The notes: generated by a model from the sequence alone, not told the origin. 64,000 nucleotides of DNA from Comamonadaceae bacterium (GCA_947375135.1 CANCER010000003.1:1-64000), one strand, 5' to 3'; shown: positions 42,107 through 51,621, counted from the stretch's first letter. Made by a program: numbers and translations.

Positions 42107-42999
42107 CGGTCCCCCCAATCGAGCCCACGGTCTTTGCCAGTGATTCGCCGAAGGGTATACACATCGCTATCAGCGAGCGTTGCAGCATGCTCGGGCAAGT
42201 TGCGCCAGTTATCCCAGACGGCGCTGATCAGGCGACCCGAGATCCCCCGGCTGGCTTCCGACCCAAGGAAGACGGCTAGTTCAGCCGCCTCTTGCAGGCC
42301 GGCACCGCCTGTGTCCTTTTGCTGTATCGCACGGGCGAAATAGGCCTGCCCGACTTTTTCTGGTCCTGCGGCCAGCACTTCATCGAGCATGCGGGTGTTC
42401 AAGGCTCCGGGCGCCAAGGCGTTGATTTCTACCCCGGTCCCTTCCAGTTCCCTGGCGAGGGTCTCCACGAACCGCACGATGGCAGCCTTGGACACGGCAT
42501 ATGCGCTAATGCCGGGCATCGGGCTGGTGGCGCCCCCTCCAGACAATTGAACGATCCTGCCCCGACCCTGCATTTTCATGGCGGGTAGAACCGCTCTCGT
42601 CATTAGCACCGACCCCATTAGATTGATCTCCACGGTGCGGACCCACGCATGCCAGTCTATCGATTCGATGGGCCCCATAGGACCCTGGACGGCGGCATTG
42701 TTCACCAGCACATCGATACGGCCGAAATGGCGCAGGACTTCGGCGTGGAGGCGTGCCACGTCCTCCTGCTGCGCCACATCTGCGGTGAGGCCTATCACTT
42801 CTTGGCGTTCGGTCAGACCGGACCGCAGTTCGGCGGCTACGGTTTCGGCCTTATCCGCTGCATCCGTCGGGTCAGTTGTTCGCGCGCACAGCGCCACCGA
42901 AGCACCAGCTGCGAGGTACTGGCGCGCGATTTCCAGCCCTAGCCCGCGGCTGCCGCCAGTCACCAGGGCGATGCTCCCGAGCAGGGGCTGGCCTGTCAT
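42103..42999 (-). CDS. Short-chain dehydrogenase/reductase
   Basis: The 298-residue classical SDR has the cofactor motif ALVTGGSRGLGLEIAR, DVLVNNAAVQG, and the active-site Tyr-Lys in SAYAVSKAAIVRF preceded by a serine in VQLSGGG. The substrate is unknown; context suggests a sugar keto intermediate. A C-terminal extension (WRNLPEHAATLADSDVYTLR) goes beyond the usual SDR core. Start 42999 overlaps the epimerase stop. Confidence 0.88.
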   Translation of the reverse strand: MTGQPLLGSIALVTGGSRGLGLEIARQYLAAGASVALCARTTDPTDAADKAETVAAELRSGLTERQEVIGLTADVAQQEDVARLHAEVLRHFGRIDVLVNNAAVQGPMGPIESIDWHAWVRTVEINLMGSVLMTRAVLPAMKMQGRGRIVQLSGGGATSPMPGISAYAVSKAAIVRFVETLARELEGTGVEINALAPGALNTRMLDEVLAAGPEKVGQAYFARAIQQKDTGGAGLQEAAELAVFLGSEASRGISGRLISAVWDNWRNLPEHAATLADSDVYTLRRITGKDRGLDWGDR

Positions 43000-43958
43000 G
43001 ACCGGGACTCCAGCAACCATTCGTTGGCACGCAGAAATTCGACAGTGCGGATCACGCCTAAGCCGATGTTGATCGAGGGCGACCAGCCCAGGGCTCGGAT
43101 GCGCCGCGTGTCGAGGTAAATGAAAGGGTTGTCACCGACCCAGCCGCGCGAACCGCCGCTGTAGTGCAGGGCTGGCCGGACCCCCAACGCCTCGCAAATC
43201 CAGCCAATTGAGTCGTTGACCTCGCAATAGCCGTCGACTCCCAAATTGAAGATGTTGACCTTTTCGCTGGCCTTGTTCATCGCCATGAGCATGGCGTCGA
43301 TGCAGTCCTGCACGTACAGGTAACTTTTGCGCTGACGGCCATCCCCCAGGATCTGCAGGTTAGTGGGGTCAGTCTGGAGTTGCCGGTAAAAGTCGAATAC
43401 ATGACCGTGCGTATACCGCTCTCCGAGGATGGAAACGAAACGAAAAATCCAGGACTGGAATCCATATGCCTCGCAGTAGGCGGCGATCATTCCTTCGCAG
43501 GCCAGCTTGGACGCACCATACAGCGAGGTCTGAACGGGGAAAGGAGCATCCTCCGGCGTCGGAATGATCTGGCTCTCCCCGTATACCGAACCTGTCGATG
43601 AGAAAGCGATTCGCCGAATTTTTTGGGCCCGCATTGCTTCCAGCACATTGAAGGTGGCAACCGTGTTTTGCTGAAGATCGAGGCCCGGGCGCTCGGGCCC
43701 GAATCGGACGTCGGCATTGGCTGCAAGGTGAACGACGCAGTCTCCCCCCTCCATGGCCGCTTGCGCGGCCGCAGGGTCCAGGAGGTCGATTTCGTGCAAA
43801 CTGAATCCCGGATGGCCCAAGGCCCCCTGCAGGAAGCGGCGCTGGCCGGTGGAGAAGTTGTCGATGCCGGTAACCCGCTGGCCGGACGCAAGCAGGCGGT
43901 CAACCAGTTGGCTGCCGATGAAGCCTGCGCAACCGGTGACGATGTAGTGCTCACTCAT
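42996..43958 (-). CDS. NAD-dependent nucleotide-sugar epimerase/dehydratase
   Basis: This 320-residue extended SDR begins [20 protein letters not shown] with the GxxGxxG motif. Catalytic residues are [10 protein letters not shown] and the Tyr-Lys pair in [25 protein letters not shown] and a C-terminal sugar-binding part follow. It resembles UDP-glucose 4-epimerase relatives; the exact substrate is not readable. It overlaps gtrA upstream by 8 bp and the SDR downstream by four. Confidence 0.9.
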   Translation of the reverse strand: MSEHYIVTGCAGFIGSQLVDRLLASGQRVTGIDNFSTGQRRFLQGALGHPGFSLHEIDLLDPAAAQAAMEGGDCVVHLAANADVRFGPERPGLDLQQNTVATFNVLEAMRAQKIRRIAFSSTGSVYGESQIIPTPEDAPFPVQTSLYGASKLACEGMIAAYCEAYGFQSWIFRFVSILGERYTHGHVFDFYRQLQTDPTNLQILGDGRQRKSYLYVQDCIDAMLMAMNKASEKVNIFNLGVDGYCEVNDSIGWICEALGVRPALHYSGGSRGWVGDNPFIYLDTRRIRALGWSPSINIGLGVIRTVEFLRANEWLLESRS

Positions 43959-44376
43959 CGATCGGCCCTTGGGATCTGAAAACCCAGCGACGCGAAGCCA
44001 CGAATCCGAAGCCCGTTGTAGTGACAATCGCGCAGGCCACCGCCAGGTACAGGCCGATTGCAGCACTCCGGGTCAGCAGCGTCACGACCACCATGGTGAG
44101 GGCGTAATTGACCGCAGCGACCGCTGTGTAGCGAAGAAGTTGGGCCGCCGACCAGTGGCCTGTGCACCTGAAGGTGTAGCGGCGATTGGCGAAAAAGTGG
44201 AAGGCTACCGAGCAGGTGTAGCCAACCGAAACCGACAGCGTAACGGGAAGCCCTGCCCACATGGCCAGCGCATGGACCACAGCGAAGTAAACTCCCGCCG
44301 CCGCGCCGCCGACGCATAGAAAGCGCACTAACTGCCCCCTTGCATGCTGCTTGAGGAAGGCTACGGGATGTGTCAT
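43951..44376 (-). CDS. gtrA: GtrA-like flippase
   Basis: The 141-residue protein has four hydrophobic segments and the GtrA family start (HARGQLVRFLCVGGAAAGVY), plus CSVAFHFFANRRYTFR. GtrA-type proteins are proposed to flip undecaprenyl-phosphate-linked glucose to the periplasm. It lies between the gtrB-like gene (ATGA overlap) and the epimerase gene. Confidence 0.9.
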   Translation of the reverse strand: MTHPVAFLKQHARGQLVRFLCVGGAAAGVYFAVVHALAMWAGLPVTLSVSVGYTCSVAFHFFANRRYTFRCTGHWSAAQLLRYTAVAAVNYALTMVVVTLLTRSAAIGLYLAVACAIVTTTGFGFVASRRWVFRSQGPIDE

Positions 44377-45347
44377 GTGACCGTTTCATCGCTGCCGGCC
44401 TCCGGGCCAAAGTTAAGTTTCTTGTCCACGATATACATCGGCCTGCGCTTGACCTCGTCATAGATGCGGCCTATGTACTCGCCCATCAGGCCCAGCGAAA
44501 GAAGCTGGACGCCAGAGAAGAATGTCACCACCAAAACGGTGGTGGAAAGTCCGGCGGTCAGGGGTACGCCGATGAAGTGCTGGAGCGCGTACCATGCGCC
44601 AAGCAGAAAACTGAAGCCTGCCAGGATGAAGCCCGCCACCGACATCAACTGCAAGGGTCTGCTGCTGAAGCTGATGATTCCGTTGAGGCCGATCTTCACC
44701 GAGCCCGTTAGCCGGTTGTACTTGCCCTGCCCGCTGAAGCGCTCATCGCGATCGTAGTCAACTGAGGCCTGCCGGAAGCCGATATGCGCCACCAAGCCAC
44801 GCAGGAACCCGTGTGACTCCGGCATCATGCGGAGCTGTTCAATCACTCTGCGCGTCATGATGCGAAAGTCGCCCGCGTTGCGTGGAATCCGGACTTCGCT
44901 CAGTCTGTTGATCGCCAGGTAACCCCAATGCGCGATCAGTCGTTTTATAAGGGTCTCCCCTGCGCGCGAACGCCTCACCGCGTAGACCACTTCGTAGCCC
45001 TCGGCGAGCTTGGCATACATCGGCTCAATCGTCTCGGGAGGGTCTTGCAGGTCGACGTCGATCACCACGCAGTAGCGTCCCAAACAATGAAGGATTCCTC
45101 CGAGTGTCGCTGCTGGCTGCCCGAATCGACGTGAATAGGTGATCAGCTTGATCCGCGGATTGCGATCCATTTCACGGCTGATGACTTCCTCCGTCCGGTC
45201 CGGGCTAGGGTCGAGTGAGAAGACGATCTCATAGCGCACCCTCATTTTTTCCAGCACCGCCTCTGTCCGTTGAAGGAAGGGCAGGATACTTGCCTCTTCA
45301 GCGTATACCGGAACCACAATGGAAATATCGATGTCTGCCTGCCGCAT
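44373..45347 (-). CDS. gtrB: GtrB-like undecaprenyl-phosphate glycosyltransferase (GT2)
   Basis: This 324-residue polyisoprenyl-phosphate glycosyltransferase has a GT2 domain with ISIVVPVYAEEASI, the DxD-like VIDVDLQDPPE, and RNAGDFRIMTRRV. Two C-terminal membrane segments follow (LMSVAGFILAGFSFLLGAWY and TVLVVTFFSGVQLLSLGLMG). It loads a sugar onto the lipid carrier for GtrA to flip. It starts five bases after the 956-residue membrane protein gene. Confidence 0.92.
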   Translation of the reverse strand: MRQADIDISIVVPVYAEEASILPFLQRTEAVLEKMRVRYEIVFSLDPSPDRTEEVISREMDRNPRIKLITYSRRFGQPAATLGGILHCLGRYCVVIDVDLQDPPETIEPMYAKLAEGYEVVYAVRRSRAGETLIKRLIAHWGYLAINRLSEVRIPRNAGDFRIMTRRVIEQLRMMPESHGFLRGLVAHIGFRQASVDYDRDERFSGQGKYNRLTGSVKIGLNGIISFSSRPLQLMSVAGFILAGFSFLLGAWYALQHFIGVPLTAGLSTTVLVVTFFSGVQLLSLGLMGEYIGRIYDEVKRRPMYIVDKKLNFGPEAGSDETVT

Positions 45348-45352
45348 GGGGA

Positions 45353-48223
45353 TCAGTCCTTTGTCAATCCGATGTACTTGATCAGCCCACTTGTGGGACG
45401 GCTGTCGCCGCCAGGCAGGATCTGCCAGCGATCAAAAGCCAATTCAATCCTGCGGCCCCCGCTAACCGCGTTGATCTTAGCTTTCACCTCATAGTCGCCC
45501 AAGCCGAGTTTCCTGCGGGCCACGATCTGCCCATCTACCCGGAGCGTCAGTTCGCACTGGAAGCCGGGGTTATCTACCAAAGGAATCGTACCACGGAGGT
45601 TGAGCGTGTTCGCGACCGTGGCGTCGGCGGGGGCGAGGATCGCAAAGGCTTGCTCCGAGACCCAACCGTCCTCATATATGCCGGAGTACTGCAATCCCTT
45701 GTGGGCAAGATCGGTGGGGAACTTGGACAGGGCCGCCGGCGGCACCATCGCTGCCGCTTGCTCCTTGGAGACCAATGAGACATCGCGCGCGAAGGCGGTG
45801 AGGTAGCGGCTGTCCAGGGCCACGTCCCTGCCATAGAGCCCGGTGATCAGGTTGGTAGGCGGGTGCGCAAACTGGAGACCGTCGCGCCCCATATCCAGAT
45901 GAAAAAAGGCCAAGCCATCGACCATTACTGGAACTAGCGGTTCGGTCAGGATCCGTCCGCTGCCCCGCCCCACGAAGCGCACTGCCTGCTGGCCCCGTCC
46001 ATAGACTATCGGCTCTGGCAGCACCGAGTCATTCTGCCGGAGCACGCTGTCGGTGAGTTCGATCAACAGTCGGGGTCTTTCGGTTACTCCCATTGCGAGC
46101 AAGAGCATGTGGCGGCCGACACCTGCCATTTGGCGGCCCGGGAACATCGGGTCGGCTTCCATTTGATAAAAGGCAATCGCGTTCTTGCGCTTTCTCGCTT
46201 GGTAATAGTGAGCCCCTAGCAAGGAGTCCACGAAGATTAGGTGGTTCCTGGGCTGCGTATCGATGCGAAAAGACCCGGACGAGACAGGTTGTTCGAAGCG
46301 GTTGAAGAGGCTGAATTCGGGCGAATTGGCCAGCAGGGCCCGGCCTTGGAGCGACGCGGCCGCCTGCGGCACAATGAATTGGTTGGTCAGGCCGTCGGCC
46401 AGCGCGATCTCGCGTTGGGCAGCATGCGTGGCATGCGCCTCCAGACTTTTGTTCCAGAAATCACCGTATCCATTGGCCCGCGCGAACGCCCCCAGCCGGT
46501 CGCCACCCCAGTAGTAATCCTTGGACGGAAAAATGAGGCTGGTGTTCTGGGAATAGAGCGACTGGATCTTGGCCAGCACCACGTTTGACGAGTCGGAGTA
46601 GAACCCCTCTGGGTGCGCGCCCCTATGGTCCTTCATGAAAGCATCGAACTGTCTGGCCAGCGCTTTCTGCGAGGCGTAGGGAATCTCGGTCAGTGTGCCC
46701 TCGGCGTTGCCCGTGCTTCGGAGCACATATGCAAATTGGCTGGGTAGCTGCGCCAAGCCAACCAGGCTGACGACCGCCACGATGGTGCGTACCTGCGCGC
46801 TGGCTAGCGCGCAGGCGATGACCCCAGCGACGGCCGGCTGCATGTACATCGCCAGTTTGTAGAGGCCGAAATCGTTGCCGCGGAAAAATAGTATCCCGCC
46901 CAGGAGCAACATGGCCATTGCCATGAACCCCACCGGCGACGCGTGCCGCAGTTGGCGGAAGATGCACACGAGCAGCCAGGTGCAAAGCGCTATGCCCGCG
47001 ACGATAGCAGCAGACAACCAGGGCTCGGGCACCAGAAAGCCGATCGGCAGCAAGCCCCAGAAATAGCCAATGCCACTGGGTATCAGGTAGAACGGAAAAT
47101 ACAGGGCACTCGGGTCGTTCGTTTCCAGGCCCTGGACAGACTGTCCCAGCATGAAGCGCAGGACGATTAGCAGGTAGCGGTTGAACACCAAGATAAGACA
47201 CGCGAGAGCCAGAGCGGTCAGCCACACGCGCTGTAACGTGGTAGCAGGCTTGCCCGCACGTCGGGCTCGCCAAGCGGCGGCCCCGCACCAGCCGAGCCAG
47301 CTCAGAAGCAGAAAAGGCAGAACTTCAGGGTACCAAATAAGCAAGCCCGCCACCAATAGCCCGATCCCGACGTGCTGGGCCGTTTCGCGGTGCCAGCGGG
47401 TGCTGGCCGGTTGGCACAGTAGCGCCAGCGCGGCCATCATCATCCCCACCCCGCCCACCTGTGCGATCAATTGGTAGAGCGTGCCCAGCGTGGACAAGGG
47501 GGAGAAAACCATCCATCCCATCGTGAGGTAGACGGCCAACCGGCGCCTGCGGCGCACCTGCGACCCTGTCACGCCCAGCAACCCCGTTACGCCGGCAACC
47601 GCAGCAGCTGATGACGCGATCAGTGCCAGATGCAGCGCCAGGATGGTCGGCATGAAAATCTGGTGACCGTTGAGGCCGGTGACCCCCCACACTGTGGCTA
47701 GCATCAACTCCGATCCTGGACGGGCGCCCGCCGCCACGTGCATGTACCAATAGGCCAGCGAGTAGTTCTTGCCGGACAGGTAGGTCGGCAGGTCAGGCAG
47801 CTCGGTATAGCCGTTCTGCAGAAATCTCTGGGCAGCCAGGGCGTAGTTCGCCATGTCGTCGTTGCCAAAACTGATCCAGTCGAGGCCGAAGCGTCCCATC
47901 GGCCAACCGGTGAGCACCAGGGCGCCGAGTAGCAGAATCCCCGGCACCCGCAATCCGCGCCACGGCACCCGGGGTAGGCGCCACGCCAGGAAGGCCGCAG
48001 CGAGCAGCGCAAGACCCCCTGCGAGGGGCAGGGCGAACGTGCCCACAGGCAAGCCCATTCGACTGAGAAAAAAAACGGGCAGCAGCAGTGCAGCAAGTCC
48101 CAAGGAGGGACTTAGTAGGGCGCGTTGCAGGCCCGCACGGCCCAGGCCTAGGCCGCTGGAGGCCGCAAAACCGAGCAGGCTCCAATACAGCAGGAGCGCC
48201 AGAGAAAGAGAAAATGCGATCAC
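45353..48223 (-). CDS. 956-residue GT-C-like polytopic membrane protein
   Basis: The first ~510 residues contain about 12-14 hydrophobic segments, beginning MIAFSLSLALLLYWSLLGFA. Between segments lie periplasmic-type loops with acidic motifs such as FGLDWISFGNDDMANYA, reminiscent of the acidic first loop of GT-C enzymes. The C-terminal ~440 residues are soluble and beta-rich, with YSDSSNVVLAKIQSLYSQ and LTLRVDGQIVARRKLGLGDY. I do not recognise a named family. Lying directly before gtrB and gtrA, it is the natural candidate for the type-specific glycosyltransferase of that set. This is inference. Confidence 0.65.
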   Translation of the reverse strand: MIAFSLSLALLLYWSLLGFAASSGLGLGRAGLQRALLSPSLGLAALLLPVFFLSRMGLPVGTFALPLAGGLALLAAAFLAWRLPRVPWRGLRVPGILLLGALVLTGWPMGRFGLDWISFGNDDMANYALAAQRFLQNGYTELPDLPTYLSGKNYSLAYWYMHVAAGARPGSELMLATVWGVTGLNGHQIFMPTILALHLALIASSAAAVAGVTGLLGVTGSQVRRRRRLAVYLTMGWMVFSPLSTLGTLYQLIAQVGGVGMMMAALALLCQPASTRWHRETAQHVGIGLLVAGLLIWYPEVLPFLLLSWLGWCGAAAWRARRAGKPATTLQRVWLTALALACLILVFNRYLLIVLRFMLGQSVQGLETNDPSALYFPFYLIPSGIGYFWGLLPIGFLVPEPWLSAAIVAGIALCTWLLVCIFRQLRHASPVGFMAMAMLLLGGILFFRGNDFGLYKLAMYMQPAVAGVIACALASAQVRTIVAVVSLVGLAQLPSQFAYVLRSTGNAEGTLTEIPYASQKALARQFDAFMKDHRGAHPEGFYSDSSNVVLAKIQSLYSQNTSLIFPSKDYYWGGDRLGAFARANGYGDFWNKSLEAHATHAAQREIALADGLTNQFIVPQAAASLQGRALLANSPEFSLFNRFEQPVSSGSFRIDTQPRNHLIFVDSLLGAHYYQARKRKNAIAFYQMEADPMFPGRQMAGVGRHMLLLAMGVTERPRLLIELTDSVLRQNDSVLPEPIVYGRGQQAVRFVGRGSGRILTEPLVPVMVDGLAFFHLDMGRDGLQFAHPPTNLITGLYGRDVALDSRYLTAFARDVSLVSKEQAAAMVPPAALSKFPTDLAHKGLQYSGIYEDGWVSEQAFAILAPADATVANTLNLRGTIPLVDNPGFQCELTLRVDGQIVARRKLGLGDYEVKAKINAVSGGRRIELAFDRWQILPGGDSRPTSGLIKYIGLTKD

Positions 48224-48241
48224 TAAATGTCGTCGAGAGAA

Positions 48242-48646
48242 TTACTTGGGGGTTCCGCTCGACTGCCATTCGGTGACATTGCCTACCAGCCCGCCCATCA
48301 CGAACGTGGCCTCACTCATTTTTTTGTTGTTGGGGTACCAGTTGGTGCTGACGCCGTTGAGAACGCCTGAGGTGTAACTCGCCTCGGATTTTGGTTGGCC
48401 ATTCTCAAAATAAGAAACACTTTTTCCGTCGAGCAGCCCCGATTTGTAGATTGCCTCGCCTTTGCGGTTGCCATTCTGATAAAGCTCGACGGATGGGCCA
48501 TCAAGTAGGCCGTCCTTGATCTTTGCTTCGCTGCGCAGTTGGCCCAGCACATAATAGGTGCGCACGGTTTCGGAGGTCTGCTCCCTTCCTTTGCAGCCGG
48601 CAAGGGGCAGTGCCACCAAGCACAGAACGAGGGCGAGTTTATTCAT
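48242..48646 (-). CDS. Small lipoprotein with YwqK/MORN-like repeats
   Basis: The 134-residue product has a lipoprotein signal with lipobox LAGC at residues 15-18. About four copies of a ~23-residue repeat follow (for example YQNGNRKGEAIYKSGLLDGK and YFENGQPKSEASYTSGVLNG). This is the pattern named for the YwqK antitoxin family, although no toxin is adjacent. It is embedded in the operon, with a start that overlaps the upstream gene's stop (ATGA), so it may be an envelope-anchored accessory. Function unknown. Confidence 0.75.
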   Translation of the reverse strand: MNKLALVLCLVALPLAGCKGREQTSETVRTYYVLGQLRSEAKIKDGLLDGPSVELYQNGNRKGEAIYKSGLLDGKSVSYFENGQPKSEASYTSGVLNGVSTNWYPNNKKMSEATFVMGGLVGNVTEWQSSGTPK

Positions 48647-50442
48647 GGTTTAAGTCCTAGTCGGGTTCTCAGTCGGTACAGAAGATCGTGCAGGATGTGG
48701 CGCAGCATGAAGCGAGCGAGCGCAGCGCGAATCTCAGCGTAACCCGGCTGGCGTCCATGCAGTCGCTTTCTGATTTGGGTCATTTCTTTGAAGCCGATCA
48801 CATCGATCGAGCCAGAAGTCTTTTGCTCAGCATGTACCCGGAACGCTCCCAGGAAGCGGGGCAGATGCGCGAACTTCGCGCCCGCCTCTTGGAATCTGAC
48901 CAGAAGGTCCCAGTCCATTGCGAACTGAAAAGATTCATCCACCTGCCCACCGACCTTGTTCCAGAGTTCACGTCGCCAGAACAGCGTCTCCTGTGGAATG
49001 TAGTCCGCCCAGCAAAGCGCCCGGCCGTCGTGCCCGGGCAGAATCCAACGCCCGATCTCCTGGCCATTCTCGTCAATCAGCAAGCGGTTGCCGTACACCA
49101 CATCCACGTCCGGGTGGCGGGTAAAGTAGTCGCCGACGAATGCGAGCGATCCCGACAGGAGCAGATCGTCTGAGTTCAGCCAGCCCATGATCTCGCCATC
49201 GGCACGTTTAAAGCCCAAGTTGATGGCATGCGCCTGACCGCGGTCAGGCGACGACATCCATCCCGCCAGCCTCTTTTCATACGCGCGCAGGATATCCAAG
49301 GTGTCATCTTTGGAGCCGCCGTCTTGAACGAAGTAACTGAGCGCGGGGTACCCCTGATCCAGTACGCTTCGCAGCGTCGCCTCAATGAAGTGGCCCTGCT
49401 GGAAGCTGGGTGTTACCAAGCTGATGCGAGGAAGGGATGCCGACAGCGAGCCCTTGAGGTAGTGCGGCGGTACCCACAGGTCACGAGGCTGGTACTGGCG
49501 CAGGTTGCCCAGCCGTGGCCGAAGGAGTTCTTTGGCACGTTGATGCCAGGCGATCCCGCGGCGCAACGGGGGAAGCATCAGGCGTAACGGGTACTGAGCT
49601 AGCCGGTATGCGGCCAGAGCGCGTCCTTGCTCGACGATGGTGCGTTCCTTCTCGACAAGCTCTGCATCGAACCGTTCAAGCCCCCTCTGGTGTGCAAGGC
49701 ACAGCCGGCTTATTTCCTCTGCATGGGCCTGCTCCATCCGTTCAGCCTGCGCGAGCATCAGCTTGCGGATATGGAGCGCGGGGTGAAGGGCCATGCCTGT
49801 ATCAACCGGCTCTCCCGGCAGCAGGCCATGTAGATCCTCTCGAACATAGAAGCGATCGATACCGTTTGAGTAAGCCAGGCGATAGCCGCTTGTCAGCAGC
49901 AAGGAATCCCATCGCTCATGTCCCGGAGTCGCCCATGGCCCCGGCGTTCCCATCCTGATTGACCGCATCGCGTCAACGATCACCACTCTGGGCGCATGGC
50001 GGCGCAGGTCCATGGACCGCAGCACGTCCTCTTCTGCGCCACCGGCATGAACCACCAGCAGATCGACTGGCCCCGTTGCCTTTGCCAACACGTCATCGCC
50101 AGTGAGGACCTCAACCAGACGCTGCTCGGCCGCGGCTTCGCCCTCGGGTAATTCAGCCAGGCTGTGCTCCCGAAACTCCAGCTTTCCGCGCTTTGAGCCC
50201 ACGGCGCTGTGCAGGTTGGTGTCTTCGGGCCGCAGCTCCTGGAAAAGCCGAAATCTCTTGTGCCTGGGCTCGACGTTTACTCCCCGCCAACCCGACTGAT
50301 ACAAGGCATGAGTGTGAGACAAGACTGTGGGATGCGCGGCCCCGATATCGACATAATGACCGCGGTGAGAGGGCCCCAATATGCTGTCCAGGATAGCATC
50401 CAGCGGAGTGCTTCGGCTGTCGCTGGTAGCTCTAGAATGCAT
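48643..50442 (-). CDS. FkbM-like methyltransferase domain fused to GT2 glycosyltransferase
   Basis: Residues ~25-205 of this 599-residue protein resemble FkbM-type methyltransferases (GHYVDIGAAHPTVLSHTHAL, VNVEPRHKRFRLFQELRP, SNGIDRFYVRED). The usual KIDVEGAE motif reads VVHAGGAEEDVL, so the methyl-transfer site may be altered. A helical linker follows (205-340). A GT-A family 2 domain is at about 340-560, with RISLVTPSFQQGHF, VQDGGSKDDTLD and the DxD-type MGWLNSDDLLLSG. It is the first gene of the minus-strand operon, and its ATG shares the palindrome ATGCAT with the divergent GT2 gene. Confidence 0.8.
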   Translation of the reverse strand: MHSRATSDSRSTPLDAILDSILGPSHRGHYVDIGAAHPTVLSHTHALYQSGWRGVNVEPRHKRFRLFQELRPEDTNLHSAVGSKRGKLEFREHSLAELPEGEAAAEQRLVEVLTGDDVLAKATGPVDLLVVHAGGAEEDVLRSMDLRRHAPRVVIVDAMRSIRMGTPGPWATPGHERWDSLLLTSGYRLAYSNGIDRFYVREDLHGLLPGEPVDTGMALHPALHIRKLMLAQAERMEQAHAEEISRLCLAHQRGLERFDAELVEKERTIVEQGRALAAYRLAQYPLRLMLPPLRRGIAWHQRAKELLRPRLGNLRQYQPRDLWVPPHYLKGSLSASLPRISLVTPSFQQGHFIEATLRSVLDQGYPALSYFVQDGGSKDDTLDILRAYEKRLAGWMSSPDRGQAHAINLGFKRADGEIMGWLNSDDLLLSGSLAFVGDYFTRHPDVDVVYGNRLLIDENGQEIGRWILPGHDGRALCWADYIPQETLFWRRELWNKVGGQVDESFQFAMDWDLLVRFQEAGAKFAHLPRFLGAFRVHAEQKTSGSIDVIGFKEMTQIRKRLHGRQPGYAEIRAALARFMLRHILHDLLYRLRTRLGLKP

Positions 50443-51399
50443 AAAATTTTTCGTCTTAAGGAATCGAACTTGGTCACAGTGGTCAAACCAAATGGTGGCC
50501 AGTGGCCGTGGCGTCTATTCCTCTTTGGATCGGAGCAGATTTTAGACGAATCCGTCCGGCCCGCTTTCACCCGCCAGCGGTTGTACGCCGCCCATAAAAG
50601 CATGTATTTAGACCCCGTTCGTCAACCCTGGAAAAGGCGAGAGATCCACGGACCACGCATCACCATTGCCGTGCCATGTCTCAACCAAGGACGATTCCTA
50701 GAGGCTGCGCTCGCCTCCATTTTTTCCCAGTCTGTGCCTGTCGAAGTGTTTGTGGCCGATGGCGGATCCACCGACTCCACGTTGGAGGTTTTGGCTCGAT
50801 TCGAGTCCAGACTTGCCGGCTGGCGTAGCCATCCCGATGCAGGGCAGGCAGCTGCCATCAATGAATGCATCGCCCAAGGAAGCGCTCCCTATGCGACCTG
50901 GCTCAATAGTGACGACTTGTATCTCAATGATGGTTTGGCTTCGCTCCTACAGGGTTTGGAGGTTGAAGCGGCCAGTCCCGCAGCCTATGGTGCCGCGTGG
51001 AATGTCGATGCGGCGGGAGTCAAGCTCGGAAAAGTTTGGACTCAGCGGTTTGATGAGTCACGCTTGGCGGTGCGGTGCATCGTCTCGCAGCCTGCGAGCC
51101 TGATCAGGCGTGAGGTGTGGGAGTCGCTGGGGGGATTGGACACGCATCTGGAAATGGCTTTCGATTACGACCTGTGGTGGCGCATACTCCGCTGCCACGG
51201 CCCGCTCCTGTTCGTTGACCGGGATATCGCCTGCAACCGAGAGCACCCGCACACTAAAACACGGTTGAATCGTCTTAGTCACTACCGAGAGGCAGTGGCG
51301 GTGGTTCGCAGGTATCACGGTCGTGTCCCATGGAAATGGTGGTTGTTCTGGCCCTATGCGGTCTGGTGGCGCAGCTTGGGTAATGAGAGAGCCACTTGA
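50437..51399 (+). CDS. GT2 family glycosyltransferase, divergent from the operon
   Basis: The 320-residue GT-A enzyme has ITIAVPCLNQGRFLEAALAS, FVADGGSTDSTLEVL, the DxD-type TWLNSDDLYLNDG, and SLIRREVWESLGGLD. It closely resembles the GT2 half of the divergent fusion protein, suggesting duplication. The ATG at 50437 and the opposing ATG at 50442 lie in one ATGCAT. No strong ribosome site is seen, and an internal Met at residue ~49 (MYLDPV) is a possible later start. Sugar and acceptor unknown. Confidence 0.82.
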   Translation: MHKIFRLKESNLVTVVKPNGGQWPWRLFLFGSEQILDESVRPAFTRQRLYAAHKSMYLDPVRQPWKRREIHGPRITIAVPCLNQGRFLEAALASIFSQSVPVEVFVADGGSTDSTLEVLARFESRLAGWRSHPDAGQAAAINECIAQGSAPYATWLNSDDLYLNDGLASLLQGLEVEAASPAAYGAAWNVDAAGVKLGKVWTQRFDESRLAVRCIVSQPASLIRREVWESLGGLDTHLEMAFDYDLWWRILRCHGPLLFVDRDIACNREHPHTKTRLNRLSHYREAVAVVRRYHGRVPWKWWLFWPYAVWWRSLGNERAT

Positions 51400-51621
51400 A
51401 GGACCCCTTCGTATCGGACTAACCGTTGACTGGAAACATTGACTACCGCATCGAGGGCCAGGATTGGGACATTCAACGCAGTGCCGCAGCTGTGGATTCG
51501 CACCTACCGCGAGCAGGTCCCAAGCAGCCCTTCAACAAAGTCCGCACGTGGCCCTGACTTGTAGCTAAACCAACTATTTCCACCGGGAGTGTCCACTGCC
51601 CTGGAGCCACAGATTTTTCAG
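51400..51621. other. Short gene-free gap with possible coding relic
   Basis: This 222-bp interval contains a 43-codon stretch beginning TGNIDYRIEGQDWDIQRS that looks protein-like but has no start and no family I can name. It lies between a plus-strand GT2 gene and the convergent amidase gene. Confidence 0.3.
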
